NCBI GenBank assembly: GCA_021166725.1
Contig: JAJPES010000048.1
Coordinates: 1-64,000, forward strand
DNA: 64,000 bases
Reading direction: 5' to 3'
Origin: Burkholderiaceae bacterium
GTDB lineage: Bacteria; Pseudomonadota; Gammaproteobacteria; Burkholderiales; Burkholderiaceae_E
The notes beneath the pieces are model-generated. The model ran no database searches. It was not told the origin of the DNA and saw nothing but the letters and a program-made list of their open reading frames with translations. This document shows, piece by piece, positions 25,898 to 34,540 of the stretch. Numbering within the stretch: position 1 is the first letter of the stretch; the number at the start of each line of letters is the position of its first letter. A program made the position numbers and the translations under genes.

Positions 25898-27235
25898 TCA
25901 GCCTGCCTCTTCGAGCTGGAGCGGCCGTTTCACCGACAGCGCGAAGCGACCGCGCCCGGTCTTGTGCAGTCCGATCGAATCGCAGCGTTCGGCGAGCCGT
26001 CGCTGCAGCAGCACGAGGCGCGCTTCCAGGTTGTCGGCGAGGTCCGGCAGGCGGATGCGTCGATCGAGGCGCAGTTCACGGTTGCTGAAGCTGCTGCGAC
26101 CTTCGTTCGCGTGGTCGCAGACGATCGCCCAGAACACCGCTCCCGCGACGCCCTTGATCAGGTACTCGCCGTCGAGGAACACGCTGTGGTCGGCGGCGTA
26201 ATGACGCACGCGCAGCGGCGGACCGTGCACCGGGCTGCGTCGCATCGAGGCCCGCTCCTCCGGCGCCGCAGTCTCGTCGGGATGTTGCAGCGCGTACATC
26301 GCCTGCCCGAGGAGAACGGCGAGCGTGGTCAGCGCGTCCTCGTCTTCATGGTCGAAGCGCCGCTCGTCCTTGCTTTCGACGAGCAGCGCACCGACCATGT
26401 CGCCGGCCATCGGGATCGGCACGGCGAGCTGGCTGCCCGGGCACTCCAGGCCCGGGAACGGGATCTGCGTTTCGAGCGTCGCGCTGCCGCCGTCGCGTTC
26501 GGCCGCATCGCGGATTGCGCGCGCGTAGGCGTAGGCCGAGGCGGCGCGCGACACGCGGATCGGCGTCGCTTCGCGCACCGCCACGCCGACGATTCCGGCG
26601 CCGATCGGGATCTCCGAGCCAACACCCGAGCTCGGGTAGCCGAGGCTCGCGACCGTGTACAGGCGCTGCGTGGCACGTTCGACGAGGAGCAGCATCGCGT
26701 GCGAGACCTCGAAGCGATCGCGCACCGACTGCAGCGTCGTCGAGAGCAACTCGTCGAGCTCGCGGCAGGCGACGATCTCGGCAGCGGCTGCACGCAGCGC
26801 CGCCAGGCGACCGGGGCTCTCGAAGTCCGTGGCCGTCGTCGAATGCGACAGGTCGATCGCGCGCACCCGGTAGACGTCCGAACCCAGTAGCCGAAACACG
26901 TCGGCCATGCCGCTGTGCGACGCGATGCCGGCCAGCGTCGCGCGCATGCGCTCGAACAGTGGGCCCGACGACTCGGTGCGCAGGTACTCGAGCGTAAGCC
27001 GATAGATCGCGCCGGTGCGCGGATGCACGACGAGCAGCCGTGCGCGCGGATTGGCGAGGACGTTCGTGCGCGTCTTGTTGAAGAACTGGTACGACAGCGC
27101 GACGTGCCCGCCGTCGACGTACTGCACGTGCGACAGGTAGCTGATGTTCGGCGTGCCCTCGGACGAGCAGGTGGCGATCAGCGCCGGCGTGGCGCCCTCC
27201 AGGCAATCGCGGAGCGCCTCGAGCGTCGGTGTCAT
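25898..27235 (-). CDS. Split-barrel flavin-type domain + GAF + C-terminal winged-helix-like protein
   Basis: A 445-aa protein whose ATG overlaps the stop of the gene before it (ATGA). Residues 1-140 resemble the pyridoxamine-phosphate-oxidase-like FMN split barrel (PALIATCSSEGTPNISYLSHVQYV, NPRARLLVVHPRTGAIYRL). Residues 165-320 are a GAF domain (SHAMLLLVERATQRLYTVASLGY, PIGAGIVGVAVRE, LAVPIPMAGDMVGALLVES). The last 110 residues look like an OmpR-type winged helix (SVFLDGEYLIKGVAGAVFWAIV, FSNRELRLD, DNLEARLVLLQRRL, GRGRFAL). I infer a one-component sensor-regulator; the ligand is unknown. The DNA-binding role is by fold resemblance only. Confidence 0.75.
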   Translation of the reverse strand: MTPTLEALRDCLEGATPALIATCSSEGTPNISYLSHVQYVDGGHVALSYQFFNKTRTNVLANPRARLLVVHPRTGAIYRLTLEYLRTESSGPLFERMRATLAGIASHSGMADVFRLLGSDVYRVRAIDLSHSTTATDFESPGRLAALRAAAAEIVACRELDELLSTTLQSVRDRFEVSHAMLLLVERATQRLYTVASLGYPSSGVGSEIPIGAGIVGVAVREATPIRVSRAASAYAYARAIRDAAERDGGSATLETQIPFPGLECPGSQLAVPIPMAGDMVGALLVESKDERRFDHEDEDALTTLAVLLGQAMYALQHPDETAAPEERASMRRSPVHGPPLRVRHYAADHSVFLDGEYLIKGVAGAVFWAIVCDHANEGRSSFSNRELRLDRRIRLPDLADNLEARLVLLQRRLAERCDSIGLHKTGRGRFALSVKRPLQLEEAG

Positions 27236-27771
27236 GCGGGCCGCTGCGGCGACATGCCGATGGCGCGGCCGGCCTGCGGACCCGGCGTCTGGTCGAAGAT
27301 CTCCTCGGGCCGCAATCGTACGAGCGTGAGATCCGCCGGGTCGAAGGACAGCATCCTCTCGGTGAAGCCGCGCTCGTAGCCGTGGCGCTCGAGCTCGGCT
27401 GCCATCGCGCGGATGCGCTGCTGCGCGAGGACCACGTCCGCATCGGTGGCGGCCTCGATCGACACGGCGTCCGCCTTCACCTGCACGGTGCGGTGCGTGG
27501 TGGGCTGGCTGAACACGACCGCAATGGCGCCGTTGCGGCGCAGGTTGTCGAGCACGTCTCGAGCGTCGCGGCCGGAGACGTAGACGGTGATCGTGCCGGA
27601 GGCGTTGCGCGTGGCGCCGAGCGCGCGCACCAGGTCGGGGAGGCCGTTGGCGTCGCGCGATGCGATCGACACGCCGATGCCGAGATCGAGCAGCGCGAGC
27701 GGGTCGTGCGCGACGCCGCTCTCGGTTGCCGGCGGGGAGTCGGACTTCGTGTCGGACATCGCGATGTGCAT
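27232..27771 (-). CDS. Pyridoxamine 5'-phosphate oxidase-like split-barrel protein
   Basis: About 179 aa: DLGIGVSIASRDANGLPDLVRALGA, VYVSGRDARDVLDNLRRNGAIAVVFSQPTTHRTVQVKA is the FMN-binding split-barrel pattern of the PNPOx-like superfamily. It is translationally coupled to the split-barrel/GAF gene that follows. The start may be ATG 27771 or ATG 27759 (MSDTKSD). The cofactor (FMN, heme, F420) and reaction cannot be told from sequence. Confidence 0.78.
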   Translation of the reverse strand: MHIAMSDTKSDSPPATESGVAHDPLALLDLGIGVSIASRDANGLPDLVRALGATRNASGTITVYVSGRDARDVLDNLRRNGAIAVVFSQPTTHRTVQVKADAVSIEAATDADVVLAQQRIRAMAAELERHGYERGFTERMLSFDPADLTLVRLRPEEIFDQTPGPQAGRAIGMSPQRPA

Positions 27772-27959
27772 CAAGAGAGCCGCACATCATCCGCCGTCGG
27801 AATCGGCGCCGCAACCGCTGCAGCGCGGCGTTCGCCGAATCCCCGCCGCGGACAGGTGTATTGTGTACATCGTCCACATTGCCGCGCACGATGCAACCCG
27901 GCGCGAGAGATCATCGCGTTTCGTTCGCGGCATTCGGCGCCGCACCCCGAGGAGGTTCC

Positions 27960-28397
27960 ATGCAAGTCACGCCCTACCTGTGCTTCGAAGGTCGCTGCGA
28001 GGAGGCGCTGCAGTTCTACGCCGACGCCGTCGGGGCGAAGGTGGACGCGTTGATGCGCTTTCGCGATGCGCCGGAAACTGCCGATACCTCCGATGGCTGC
28101 GGCGAGATGCCGGCGGCGGTCACCGGCGACAAGGTGATGCATGCCAGCCTGCGCATCGGCGATTCGGTGCTGATGGCCTCCGACGGACGCTGCACGGGCA
28201 ATGCGCGTTTCGAGGGCATCGCGCTGACGATCCAGGCGAGCGACGACGCGCACGCCGAGCGGTTGTTCGCCGCGCTGTCGGCCGGCGGGAAGGCCGAGAT
28301 GCCGCTGGCGCAGACCTTCTTCGCGTCGCGCTTCGGCATGCTGGCCGACCGCTTCGGCGTAGGCTGGATGATCATCTCGAATCCGGCTTCGTCCTGA
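27960..28397 (+). CDS. PhnB-like VOC protein
   Basis: A 145-aa PhnB-type VOC protein behind GAGGAGG: TPYLCFEGRCEEALQFYADAVGA, VMHASLRIGDSVLMASDG, ALTIQASDDAHAERLFAAL, and MPLAQTFFASRFGMLADRFGVGWMI, a strong family signature. The function is not known. It starts a plus-strand series with the MoaD-like and beta-propeller genes. Confidence 0.9.
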   Translation: MQVTPYLCFEGRCEEALQFYADAVGAKVDALMRFRDAPETADTSDGCGEMPAAVTGDKVMHASLRIGDSVLMASDGRCTGNARFEGIALTIQASDDAHAERLFAALSAGGKAEMPLAQTFFASRFGMLADRFGVGWMIISNPASS

Positions 28398-28418
28398 CCG
28401 GTCATCGGGCCCGCCGCA

Positions 28419-28688
28419 ATGCCCCGAGTGATCTTCACGCAGCAGCTCGCGCGCTTCACCGAAGTGCCCGAGATCGACGCGCAGGCGGCCACGCTGGCTC
28501 AGGCGCTCGAAGCCGCCTTCGCGACGAATCCGCGACTTCGCAGCTACGTGCTCGACGAGCAGTCGCACCTGCGCCGGCACGTCGTCGTCTTCGTCGACGG
28601 CCGACGGCTGCAGGTGCGCGAGAACCTGGACGTGCCGCTCGGGCCGGACGACACCGTCCACGTGTTCCAGTCGCTTTCCGGAGGATGA
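28419..28688 (+). CDS. MoaD/ThiS-like ubiquitin-fold protein
   Basis: An 89-aa beta-grasp protein that ends in Ser-Gly-Gly (QSLSGG). The C-terminal GG is needed for adenylation and thiocarboxylation in MoaD and ThiS. Other features are LAQALEAAF and VVVFVDGRRLQVRENLDVPL. There is no molybdopterin or thiamine gene nearby. Instead the start of a beta-propeller gene lies at its stop, so it probably serves a separate sulfur-transfer or conjugation role. Confidence 0.82.
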   Translation: MPRVIFTQQLARFTEVPEIDAQAATLAQALEAAFATNPRLRSYVLDEQSHLRRHVVVFVDGRRLQVRENLDVPLGPDDTVHVFQSLSGG

Positions 28689-28690
28689 CG

Positions 28691-29794
28691 ATGAGCGATC
28701 GAGCCTGGGTGGCTACCCGCAAAGGCCTGTTCGAATTGCACCGAAGCGCGGCGGCCTGGCGCATCGGCGCGGTGAGCTTTCTCGGCGAGCCGGTCACCGC
28801 CGTTCTGCCTGCCGATCCAGACGCTGCATCGCGTCCGATGATCGCCGCGCTGAACCTCGGTCACTTCGGCGTGAAGTGCCACGTGTCGTCGAATCGCGGC
28901 GAGACGTGGGACGAAGTGCCGGCGCCGGCGTATCCGCTGCAGCCCGCCGACGCCGGCGAGGACGTCGAATGGAAGCTGCAGCAGGTCTGGACACTGGTCG
29001 GCAGGGGCGACGACGTCTGGGCCGGCACGCTGCCCGGCGGTCTGTTCCGCTCGCGCGACGCCGGGCAGTCTTGGCAGCTGAACGATGCGTTGTGGAACGA
29101 CGCGCGCCGGCGCGAATGGATGGGCGGCGGCTACGACGCGCCCGGGTTGCACTCGATCGTGCTCGATCCGCGCGACGACGATTCCTCGCGGCAGCGGATG
29201 CTGGTCGGCGTGAGCACCGGCGGCGTGTGGGCGAGCGAAGACGGCGGTGCGAGCTGGTCGTTGGTAGGCCGCGGATTGCGCGCCGAATACATGCCGCCCG
29301 AGCGCGCGCTGGACGAGATCGCGCAGGACGTGCACCGGCTGGCCGCGTGCGCATCGCAGCCCGATACGGTCTGGTGCCAGCATCACAACGGCATGTTCCG
29401 CTCGACCGACGCCGGTCGCAGCTGGATCGAAATTACCGACGTGCCGGTTTCGTCGTTCGGCTTCGCGGTGGCCGCCGATCCGAACGATGCGCAGCGCGCC
29501 TGGTTCGCGCCCGCGGTCGCCGACCTGCGCCGCGTGCCGGTGGACGCCGCATTCGCCGTGCTGCGCACCGACGACGGCGGGCAGACGTTCTCGGTGCTGC
29601 GCGACGGATTGCCGCAGTCGCACTGCTACGACCTCGTCTACCGGCATTGCCTGGACGTCGGGGCGGACGGTCGCACGCTGATGATGGGCTCGACCACCGG
29701 CTCGCTGTGGGCGAGTGCCGACGGCGGCGACCACTGGCAGACGATCTCGACGTCGCTGCCGCCGATCGCCGCGGTCGTGCTCGAGCGCGGCTGA
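28691..29794 (+). CDS. BNR/sialidase-like beta-propeller protein
   Basis: About 367 aa with repeated Asp-box motifs: SSNRGETWDEV, SRDAGQSWQL, SEDGGASWSLV, STDAGRSWIEI, TDDGGQTFSVL, SADGGDHWQTI. These fit a six- or seven-bladed propeller of the VPS10/sialidase superfamily. No signal peptide is seen, so it is cytoplasmic. Catalytic residues of true sialidases cannot be assigned. The ATG at 28691 has GGAGG at good spacing; another ATG at 28685 overlaps the MoaD-like stop but sits directly on the ribosome site. Confidence 0.8.
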   Translation: MSDRAWVATRKGLFELHRSAAAWRIGAVSFLGEPVTAVLPADPDAASRPMIAALNLGHFGVKCHVSSNRGETWDEVPAPAYPLQPADAGEDVEWKLQQVWTLVGRGDDVWAGTLPGGLFRSRDAGQSWQLNDALWNDARRREWMGGGYDAPGLHSIVLDPRDDDSSRQRMLVGVSTGGVWASEDGGASWSLVGRGLRAEYMPPERALDEIAQDVHRLAACASQPDTVWCQHHNGMFRSTDAGRSWIEITDVPVSSFGFAVAADPNDAQRAWFAPAVADLRRVPVDAAFAVLRTDDGGQTFSVLRDGLPQSHCYDLVYRHCLDVGADGRTLMMGSTTGSLWASADGGDHWQTISTSLPPIAAVVLERG

Positions 29795-29798
29795 GGGC

Positions 29799-30557
29799 CT
29801 ACAGTCGCTGGATGTCGTTGTCGATCGCCAGCGCCTGGCCGGAGATCGACTTGCCCGCATCGGAGGCGAGGAACACGGCGAGCGAGGCGATGTCCTTCGG
29901 GTCGACCAGCGTCTGCAACGACTGATTGCGCATCGACGCGTCGCGCACCTCGTCGATGCTCTTGCCCGACAACTTCGCCCGGCCCTCGAACACGCGCTGG
30001 ATGCGATCGCCTGCCACGGTCCCCGGCAGGATCGCGTTGGCGCGGATCCCGAAGGGGCCGAGTTCCATCGCGAGCGTCTTCGTGAATCCGACGAGTCCCC
30101 ATTTCGTCGCCGCGTAGGCCACGCGGTTCGGATAGCCGAAGCGTCCGGCGGCCGACGACATCACGATGACGACGCCGGCTGTCGACTGCTTCAGCGCGGG
30201 GATGGACAGCCGCGTCACGTCGAAGGCCGCCGTCAGGTTCACCTGCACGACGCGATCCCATTCGTCGGGCGGCACTTCGTCCACCGGGACCGTCGGTCCG
30301 GCGATGCCGGCATTGTTCACCAGTACGTCCAGGCCGCCCAGCCACTGCAGCGCGGCGGCGACCATGCGCTCGTTCTCGGCGCGCTTCGACACGTCGCAGC
30401 GCGTCGTGCCGATGCCGGGCGAGTCGGTGACCAGCGCCGCGAGCGCCGCTTCGTCGATGTCGCAGACGAACACTCTCGCTCCGCTGGCAGCGAACGCACG
30501 CGCGATCTCGCGCCCGATGCCGGATGCCCCGGCGGTCACCAACACCCGCTGGCTCAT
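29799..30557 (-). CDS. Short-chain dehydrogenase/reductase
   Basis: A 252-aa classical SDR: NAD(P) motif TAGASGIGRE (TGxxxGxG, with TAG for TGG), CDVS, NNAGIAGP, the catalytic Ser in MSSAAG and YxxxK in YAATK. The C-terminus is IDNDIQRL. Asp in VCDID after strand 2 favours NAD over NADP. AAGGAG lies 6 bases before the ATG at 30557, so this start is preferred over the ATG at 30563. The substrate is unknown. It ends 4 bases from the convergent propeller gene. Confidence 0.9.
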   Translation of the reverse strand: MSQRVLVTAGASGIGREIARAFAASGARVFVCDIDEAALAALVTDSPGIGTTRCDVSKRAENERMVAAALQWLGGLDVLVNNAGIAGPTVPVDEVPPDEWDRVVQVNLTAAFDVTRLSIPALKQSTAGVVIVMSSAAGRFGYPNRVAYAATKWGLVGFTKTLAMELGPFGIRANAILPGTVAGDRIQRVFEGRAKLSGKSIDEVRDASMRNQSLQTLVDPKDIASLAVFLASDAGKSISGQALAIDNDIQRL

Positions 30558-30869
30558 CGCCATCTCCTTCGTGCTGCATGAGAGGAGATAGGGTACTCGC
30601 GCACGCGGCCGCTCGCGGGGTTCCAGATCGAGCGCTGACCGGATTCGGGACAGTGCTCGTCACTCGATGGCTCGTGCCCGGAAATGCGACATCGACAGGC
30701 ATCGGTGGTGTACGCTCGCCGGACACCAGGAGGGCGGAATCGGCTCTCGCCGCAACGACAGGCGAGATGAATCAACAGCTTGCGTCCGCAATTCCCGGTG
30801 GCACGGACGTTGCGTCTGCACACGGGAAGCGCGACCGAACCGATCGCGACCGACAAGAGGAGGAACTCG
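30558..30869. other. Divergent intergenic region between SDR and ABC binding-protein genes
   Basis: 312 bases that must hold the promoters of both genes. No gene, strong hairpin or clear consensus promoter is visible. A good ribosome site (AGAGGAGG) ends it on the plus side. Confidence 0.5.
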
Positions 30870-32069
30870 ATGAACTGCTTTTCGGTACTCCGGCATGCGG
30901 GCCGTCTCGCGATGCCCCTGATCGCCGGCGCAATGCTCGCCGGCACGGCGGTGGCGAAGGATGTCACGATCGCGCACGTCTATTCGAAGACCGGGCCGCT
31001 CGAGGCCTACGGCAAGCAGACGCAGACCGGTCTGCTGTTGGGATTCGAATACGCGACGAAGGGCACGATGGAAGTCGCCGGTCGCAAGATCGTCCTGATC
31101 GAGAAGGACGACCAGGGCAAGCCCGATGTCGGCAAGTCGCTGCTGCAGGCGGCCTATGGCGACGACAAGGCCGATCTCGCGATCGGACCGACCTCGTCGG
31201 GCGTGGCGCTCGCGCTGCTGCCGGTGGCGGAGGAATACAAGAAGATCCTGCTCGTCGAACCGGCGGTGGCCGACTCGATCACCGGCGACAAGTGGAACCG
31301 CTACATCTTCCGCACCGGGCGCAACTCGTCGCAGGATGCGATCTCCAACGCCGTTGCGCTGGACGACGAAGGCACGTCTATCGCCACGCTCGCGCAGGAC
31401 TACGCGTTCGGCCGTGACGGCGTCAAGGCGTTCAAGGACGCTTTGAAGAAGGCGAAGGTCGTGCACGAGGAATACCTGCCGGCTAACACCACCGACTTCA
31501 CCGCCGGCGCCCAGCGCCTGTTCGATGCGCTGAAGGACAAGCCGGGTCGCAAGGTGATCTGGATCATCTGGGCGGGGGCGGGCAACCCGTTCAAGATCGC
31601 CGACCTCGATCCGAAGCGCTACGGCATCGAGATCGCCACCGGCGGCAACATCCTGCCGGCGATGGCGGCGTACAAGAACTTCCCCGGCATGGAAGGCGCC
31701 ACCTACTACTACTACGACATTCCGAAGAACCCGGTGAACGACTGGCTGGTCAAGGAGCACGAGAAGCGCTTCGGCTCTCCGCCCGACTTCTTCACCGCGG
31801 GCGGCATGGCGGCCGCGATGGCGGTGGTCGAGGCGTTGAAGAAGACCAACGGCGACACGAAGACCGAGGGCCTGATCAAGGCGATGGAGGGGATGAGCTT
31901 CGATACGCCGAAAGGGAAGATGACGTTCCGCAAGGAAGACCACCAGGCGATGCAGTCGATGTATCACTTCCGGATCAAGGTGGATCCGAACGTTGCATGG
32001 GGAATTCCCGAGCTCGTGAAGGAGATCAAGCCCGAGGACATGGACGTCCCGATCCGCAACAAGCGGTGA
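30870..32069 (+). CDS. Branched-chain amino acid-type ABC transporter periplasmic binding protein
   Basis: A 399-aa protein behind AGAGGAGG, with a signal peptide (AMPLIAGAMLAGTAVA, cut near residue 29). The mature chain is a type I periplasmic binding fold of the LivJ/K-like group: IAHVYSKTGPLEAYGKQ, VLIEKDDQGKPDVG, GPTSSGVALALLPVAEEYKKI, YIFRTGRNSSQD. The substrate may be an amide or other small carboxylate given the linked amidase and enoyl-CoA hydratase, but that is inference. The transporter ATPases and permeases follow after 0.9 kb of repeats. Confidence 0.92.
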   Translation: MNCFSVLRHAGRLAMPLIAGAMLAGTAVAKDVTIAHVYSKTGPLEAYGKQTQTGLLLGFEYATKGTMEVAGRKIVLIEKDDQGKPDVGKSLLQAAYGDDKADLAIGPTSSGVALALLPVAEEYKKILLVEPAVADSITGDKWNRYIFRTGRNSSQDAISNAVALDDEGTSIATLAQDYAFGRDGVKAFKDALKKAKVVHEEYLPANTTDFTAGAQRLFDALKDKPGRKVIWIIWAGAGNPFKIADLDPKRYGIEIATGGNILPAMAAYKNFPGMEGATYYYYDIPKNPVNDWLVKEHEKRFGSPPDFFTAGGMAAAMAVVEALKKTNGDTKTEGLIKAMEGMSFDTPKGKMTFRKEDHQAMQSMYHFRIKVDPNVAWGIPELVKEIKPEDMDVPIRNKR

Positions 32070-32102
32070 TGCGCGGTGGCGTGCGATGAGGGGCGCGCGC
32101 GG

Positions 32103-32474
32103 CTGCGACGGGTTGGCATGCGACCGGAGAGGCCGCGGCCGCCGTTGCGCGCCCGTTCGCTCGGGCGCCGCGGCAGGCGAGTGCGGTGGGGGCGCCCGTT
32201 GCGCGAGCGACGAAGCCGCCCCTTCGGGGTCCCCTGCGCTGCTCGCGCTCGCGGGCGGCTGCGCAACTCGCCCTCATCGCGGCGGCCCCTACGGGGCCTT
32301 GCGCTTCGGAGCTCGAACAGTGCTCGCCGACTACCCCCGCGAGCGCTGCACTGCTCGGCGGCTTCGAAGCTCGCGCAACGGGCGCCCCCACCGCACTCGC
32401 CTGCCGCGGCGCCCGAGCGAACGGGCGCGCAACGGCGGCCGCGGCCTCTCCGGTCGCACGCCAACCCGTCGCAG
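32103..32474. repeat. Palindromic element A: 106-bp arms around a 160-bp core
   Basis: The arms at 32103-32208 and 32369-32474 are inverted copies with one mismatch in 106 bases. The 160-base centre (32209-32368) recurs in the other orientation at 32742-32901. The core also begins and ends with its own short inverted repeat (GAAGCCGCC / GGCGGCTTC). Confidence 0.85.
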
Positions 32475-32707
32475 CAGGGAACGCCTCTGCCTGCGGGCGC
32501 ACATGTCGTCTTGCTGCGAACCGTCTTTCGTCTTCGCGATGACCAGACTGACGTCGCTCTTTCATTGCAGATGAAAAAACCCGTGGCGTACAACCGGCCG
32601 GTGCGAGCGCGATGAGGGTCGGACACACTCCAGGCAAAGCGAAAGCGTTCGGCAGCGACGCGCGCGGGTTCTTTGGTTCTTTGTTTCCGCGGGCCACGAC
32701 GCATCGA

Positions 32708-32935
32708 GACGCCGGGTGGGGGCGGGTTGCGTTTCGCCGACTTCGGAGCCGCCGAGCAGCGCAGTGCTCGCGGGGGCAATCGGCGAGCACTGTTCGAGCT
32801 CCGAAGCGCAAGGCCCCGAAGGGGCCGCCGCGATGAGGGCGAGTTGCGCAGCCGCCCGCGAGCGCGAGCAGCGCAGGGGACCCCGAAGGGGCGGCTCCGT
32901 CGTCGGCGAAACGCAGCCCGCCACCGCCCGGCGTC
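32708..32935. repeat. Palindromic element B: 34-bp arms around an inverted copy of the same core
   Basis: The arms at 32708-32741 and 32902-32935 are inverted copies with about three mismatches and are unrelated to the arms of element A. Between them lies the 160-bp core in reverse orientation, differing from the copy in element A at about seven positions and with no length change that I can see. Confidence 0.85.
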
Positions 32936-32966
32936 CCGCGCAACGAAACGCAGACAAAGAGCAGCG

Positions 32967-33743
32967 ATGACCCCGTCCCTCGAAACGAAGGAGCTCACGA
33001 TCCGCTTCGGCGGGCACGTCGCTGTCGACGCCGTCTCCTGCGCGTTTCGCCCCGCCACCCTCACCGCGATCGTCGGGCCGAACGGCGCGGGAAAGACTAC
33101 CTACTTCAACCTGATCTCGGGACAACTGAAGGCGAGCGCCGGCCGCGTGCTGGTCGGCGGCGAAGACGTCAGCGCGCTCGGCGCGCCGCAGCGCACGAAG
33201 CGCGGGCTGGGGCGCGCGTTCCAGCTGACGAACCTCTTTCCGAACCTCACCGTGCTCGAGAACGTTCGCCTGGCGATCCAGGCGCGGCGCGGGATGGGGC
33301 TGAACCTGTGGTCGATCTGGTCGGAGCACCGTGTGCTGATCGGCGAGGCCGAGGCGATCCTCGAGCGCATCGCGCTGACCGCGCGCCGCGATGCGCCCGC
33401 CAGCAGCCTGCCGCATGGCGACCAGCGCAAGCTGGAGGTCGGCATCCTGCTGGCGCTCGAGCCCGCCGTGTTCCTGTTCGACGAGCCCACCGCAGGGATG
33501 AGCGTCGACGAGGTGCCGGTGATTCTCGACCTGATCCGCGACATCCGGCGTGATCCGACGAAGACGATCCTGCTCGTCGAGCACAAGATGGACGTCGTTC
33601 GCGAGCTGAGCGACCGCATCATCGTGCTGCACAACGGGCGGCTGGCCGCCGACGGCGCGCCGGCCGATGTGATCGCGTCGCCGGTGGTCCAGCAGGCGTA
33701 CCTCGGCATCAGCGTCGACGAGGAACAGGAGCTCGCTTCGTGA
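32967..33743 (+). CDS. ABC transporter ATPase, LivG type
   Basis: A 258-aa ATPase: Walker A GPNGAGKTT (near residue 36), the LivG-specific insert FQLTNLFPNLTVLENV, a signature-like segment LPHGDQRKLEVGI in place of LSGGQQ, Walker B PAVFLFDEPTAGM, and the switch His in LLVEHKMD. The first long in-frame codons upstream lie in the repeats, so ATG 32967 is used. It is coupled to livF (the GTG start overlaps its stop). Confidence 0.92.
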   Translation: MTPSLETKELTIRFGGHVAVDAVSCAFRPATLTAIVGPNGAGKTTYFNLISGQLKASAGRVLVGGEDVSALGAPQRTKRGLGRAFQLTNLFPNLTVLENVRLAIQARRGMGLNLWSIWSEHRVLIGEAEAILERIALTARRDAPASSLPHGDQRKLEVGILLALEPAVFLFDEPTAGMSVDEVPVILDLIRDIRRDPTKTILLVEHKMDVVRELSDRIIVLHNGRLAADGAPADVIASPVVQQAYLGISVDEEQELAS

Positions 33744-34540
33744 GCGCGCCGGCGGCGAAGGCGAAGTCCGCGCGCGCCGCGCATTCGTCGACGGACGGGT
33801 CTTCGACGGCGCCGCTGCTCTCGCTGGCCGGCGTGCACACGCACATCGGTGCGTATCACATCCTGCACGGCGTCGATCTCGATGTTCCGGCGGGTCGGAC
33901 GACGTTGCTGCTCGGCCGCAACGGCGCGGGCAAGACGACGACGCTGCGCACGATCATGGGGTTGTGGACGGCGAGCGCGGGCAGCGTGCGCTTCGGCGGC
34001 GCCGACATCACGCGAAGCGCCACGCCCGACATCGCTCGCCTGGGCATCGCCTACGTGCCCGAGAACATGGGCGTGTTCTCCGATCTCACGGTGCGCGAGA
34101 ACCTGCTGCTCGCCGCGCGCGGCGCGCGCGATGCCGACGCGATCGACGCCGGACGGCTGCGCTGGATCGAGGAGCTGTTCCCGGCGATGAAGAAGTTCCG
34201 CGACCATCCGGCGGGGCTGCTGTCGGGCGGGCAGAAGCAGATGCTCGCCGTGTCGCGCGCGATCGTCGAGCCGCGCGAGCTGATCCTGATCGACGAGCCG
34301 AGCAAGGGCCTCGCGCCAACGATCATCCGCAACATGCTCGACGCATTCCGGCAGCTGAAGGCCGCCGGCGCGACGATCCTGCTCGTCGAACAGAACTTCG
34401 CCTTCGCGCGCGAACTCGGCGACTCCGTCGCGGTGATGGAGGACGGACGCATCGTTCATCGCGGTTCGATGGCGGCGCTCGCCGCCGACGAGTCGTTGCA
34501 GCAGCGCCTGCTCGGGCTGTCGCTAGGAGCGCACCAGTGA
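33740..34540 (+). CDS. ABC transporter ATPase, LivF type
   Basis: A 266-aa ATPase starting at a GTG that overlaps the livG-type stop. Walker A GRNGAGKTT, the Q-loop region IMGLWTASAG, AYVPENMGVFSDLTVRENL, signature LLSGGQKQMLAVSRAI, Walker B ELILIDEPSKGL and LLVEQNF are all present. The extra 30-residue Ser/Ala-rich N-terminus is unusual for LivF but open in frame. It overlaps the permease start by one base (TGATG). Confidence 0.92.
   Translation: MSAPAAKAKSARAAHSSTDGSSTAPLLSLAGVHTHIGAYHILHGVDLDVPAGRTTLLLGRNGAGKTTTLRTIMGLWTASAGSVRFGGADITRSATPDIARLGIAYVPENMGVFSDLTVRENLLLAARGARDADAIDAGRLRWIEELFPAMKKFRDHPAGLLSGGQKQMLAVSRAIVEPRELILIDEPSKGLAPTIIRNMLDAFRQLKAAGATILLVEQNFAFARELGDSVAVMEDGRIVHRGSMAALAADESLQQRLLGLSLGAHQ

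Larger units (their letters stand above)
32070..32966. other. 0.9-kb non-coding stretch with nested palindromic repeats
   Basis: This gap splits the binding-protein gene from the rest of the ABC transporter genes. It holds two palindromic structures (32103-32474 and 32708-32935) that share a 160-bp core in opposite orientation. The part between them (32475-32707) shows nothing recognisable. The many long frames across it are Arg/Pro/Ala-rich in all six frames and have no family likeness, so I treat them as composition artefacts. Confidence 0.75.

Noticed and set aside
32076-33064. Several overlapping frames on both strands in the repeat region before the LivG-type gene
   Set aside because: All are Arg/Pro/Ala-rich; the sequence there is made of inverted repeats and the frames mirror each other.
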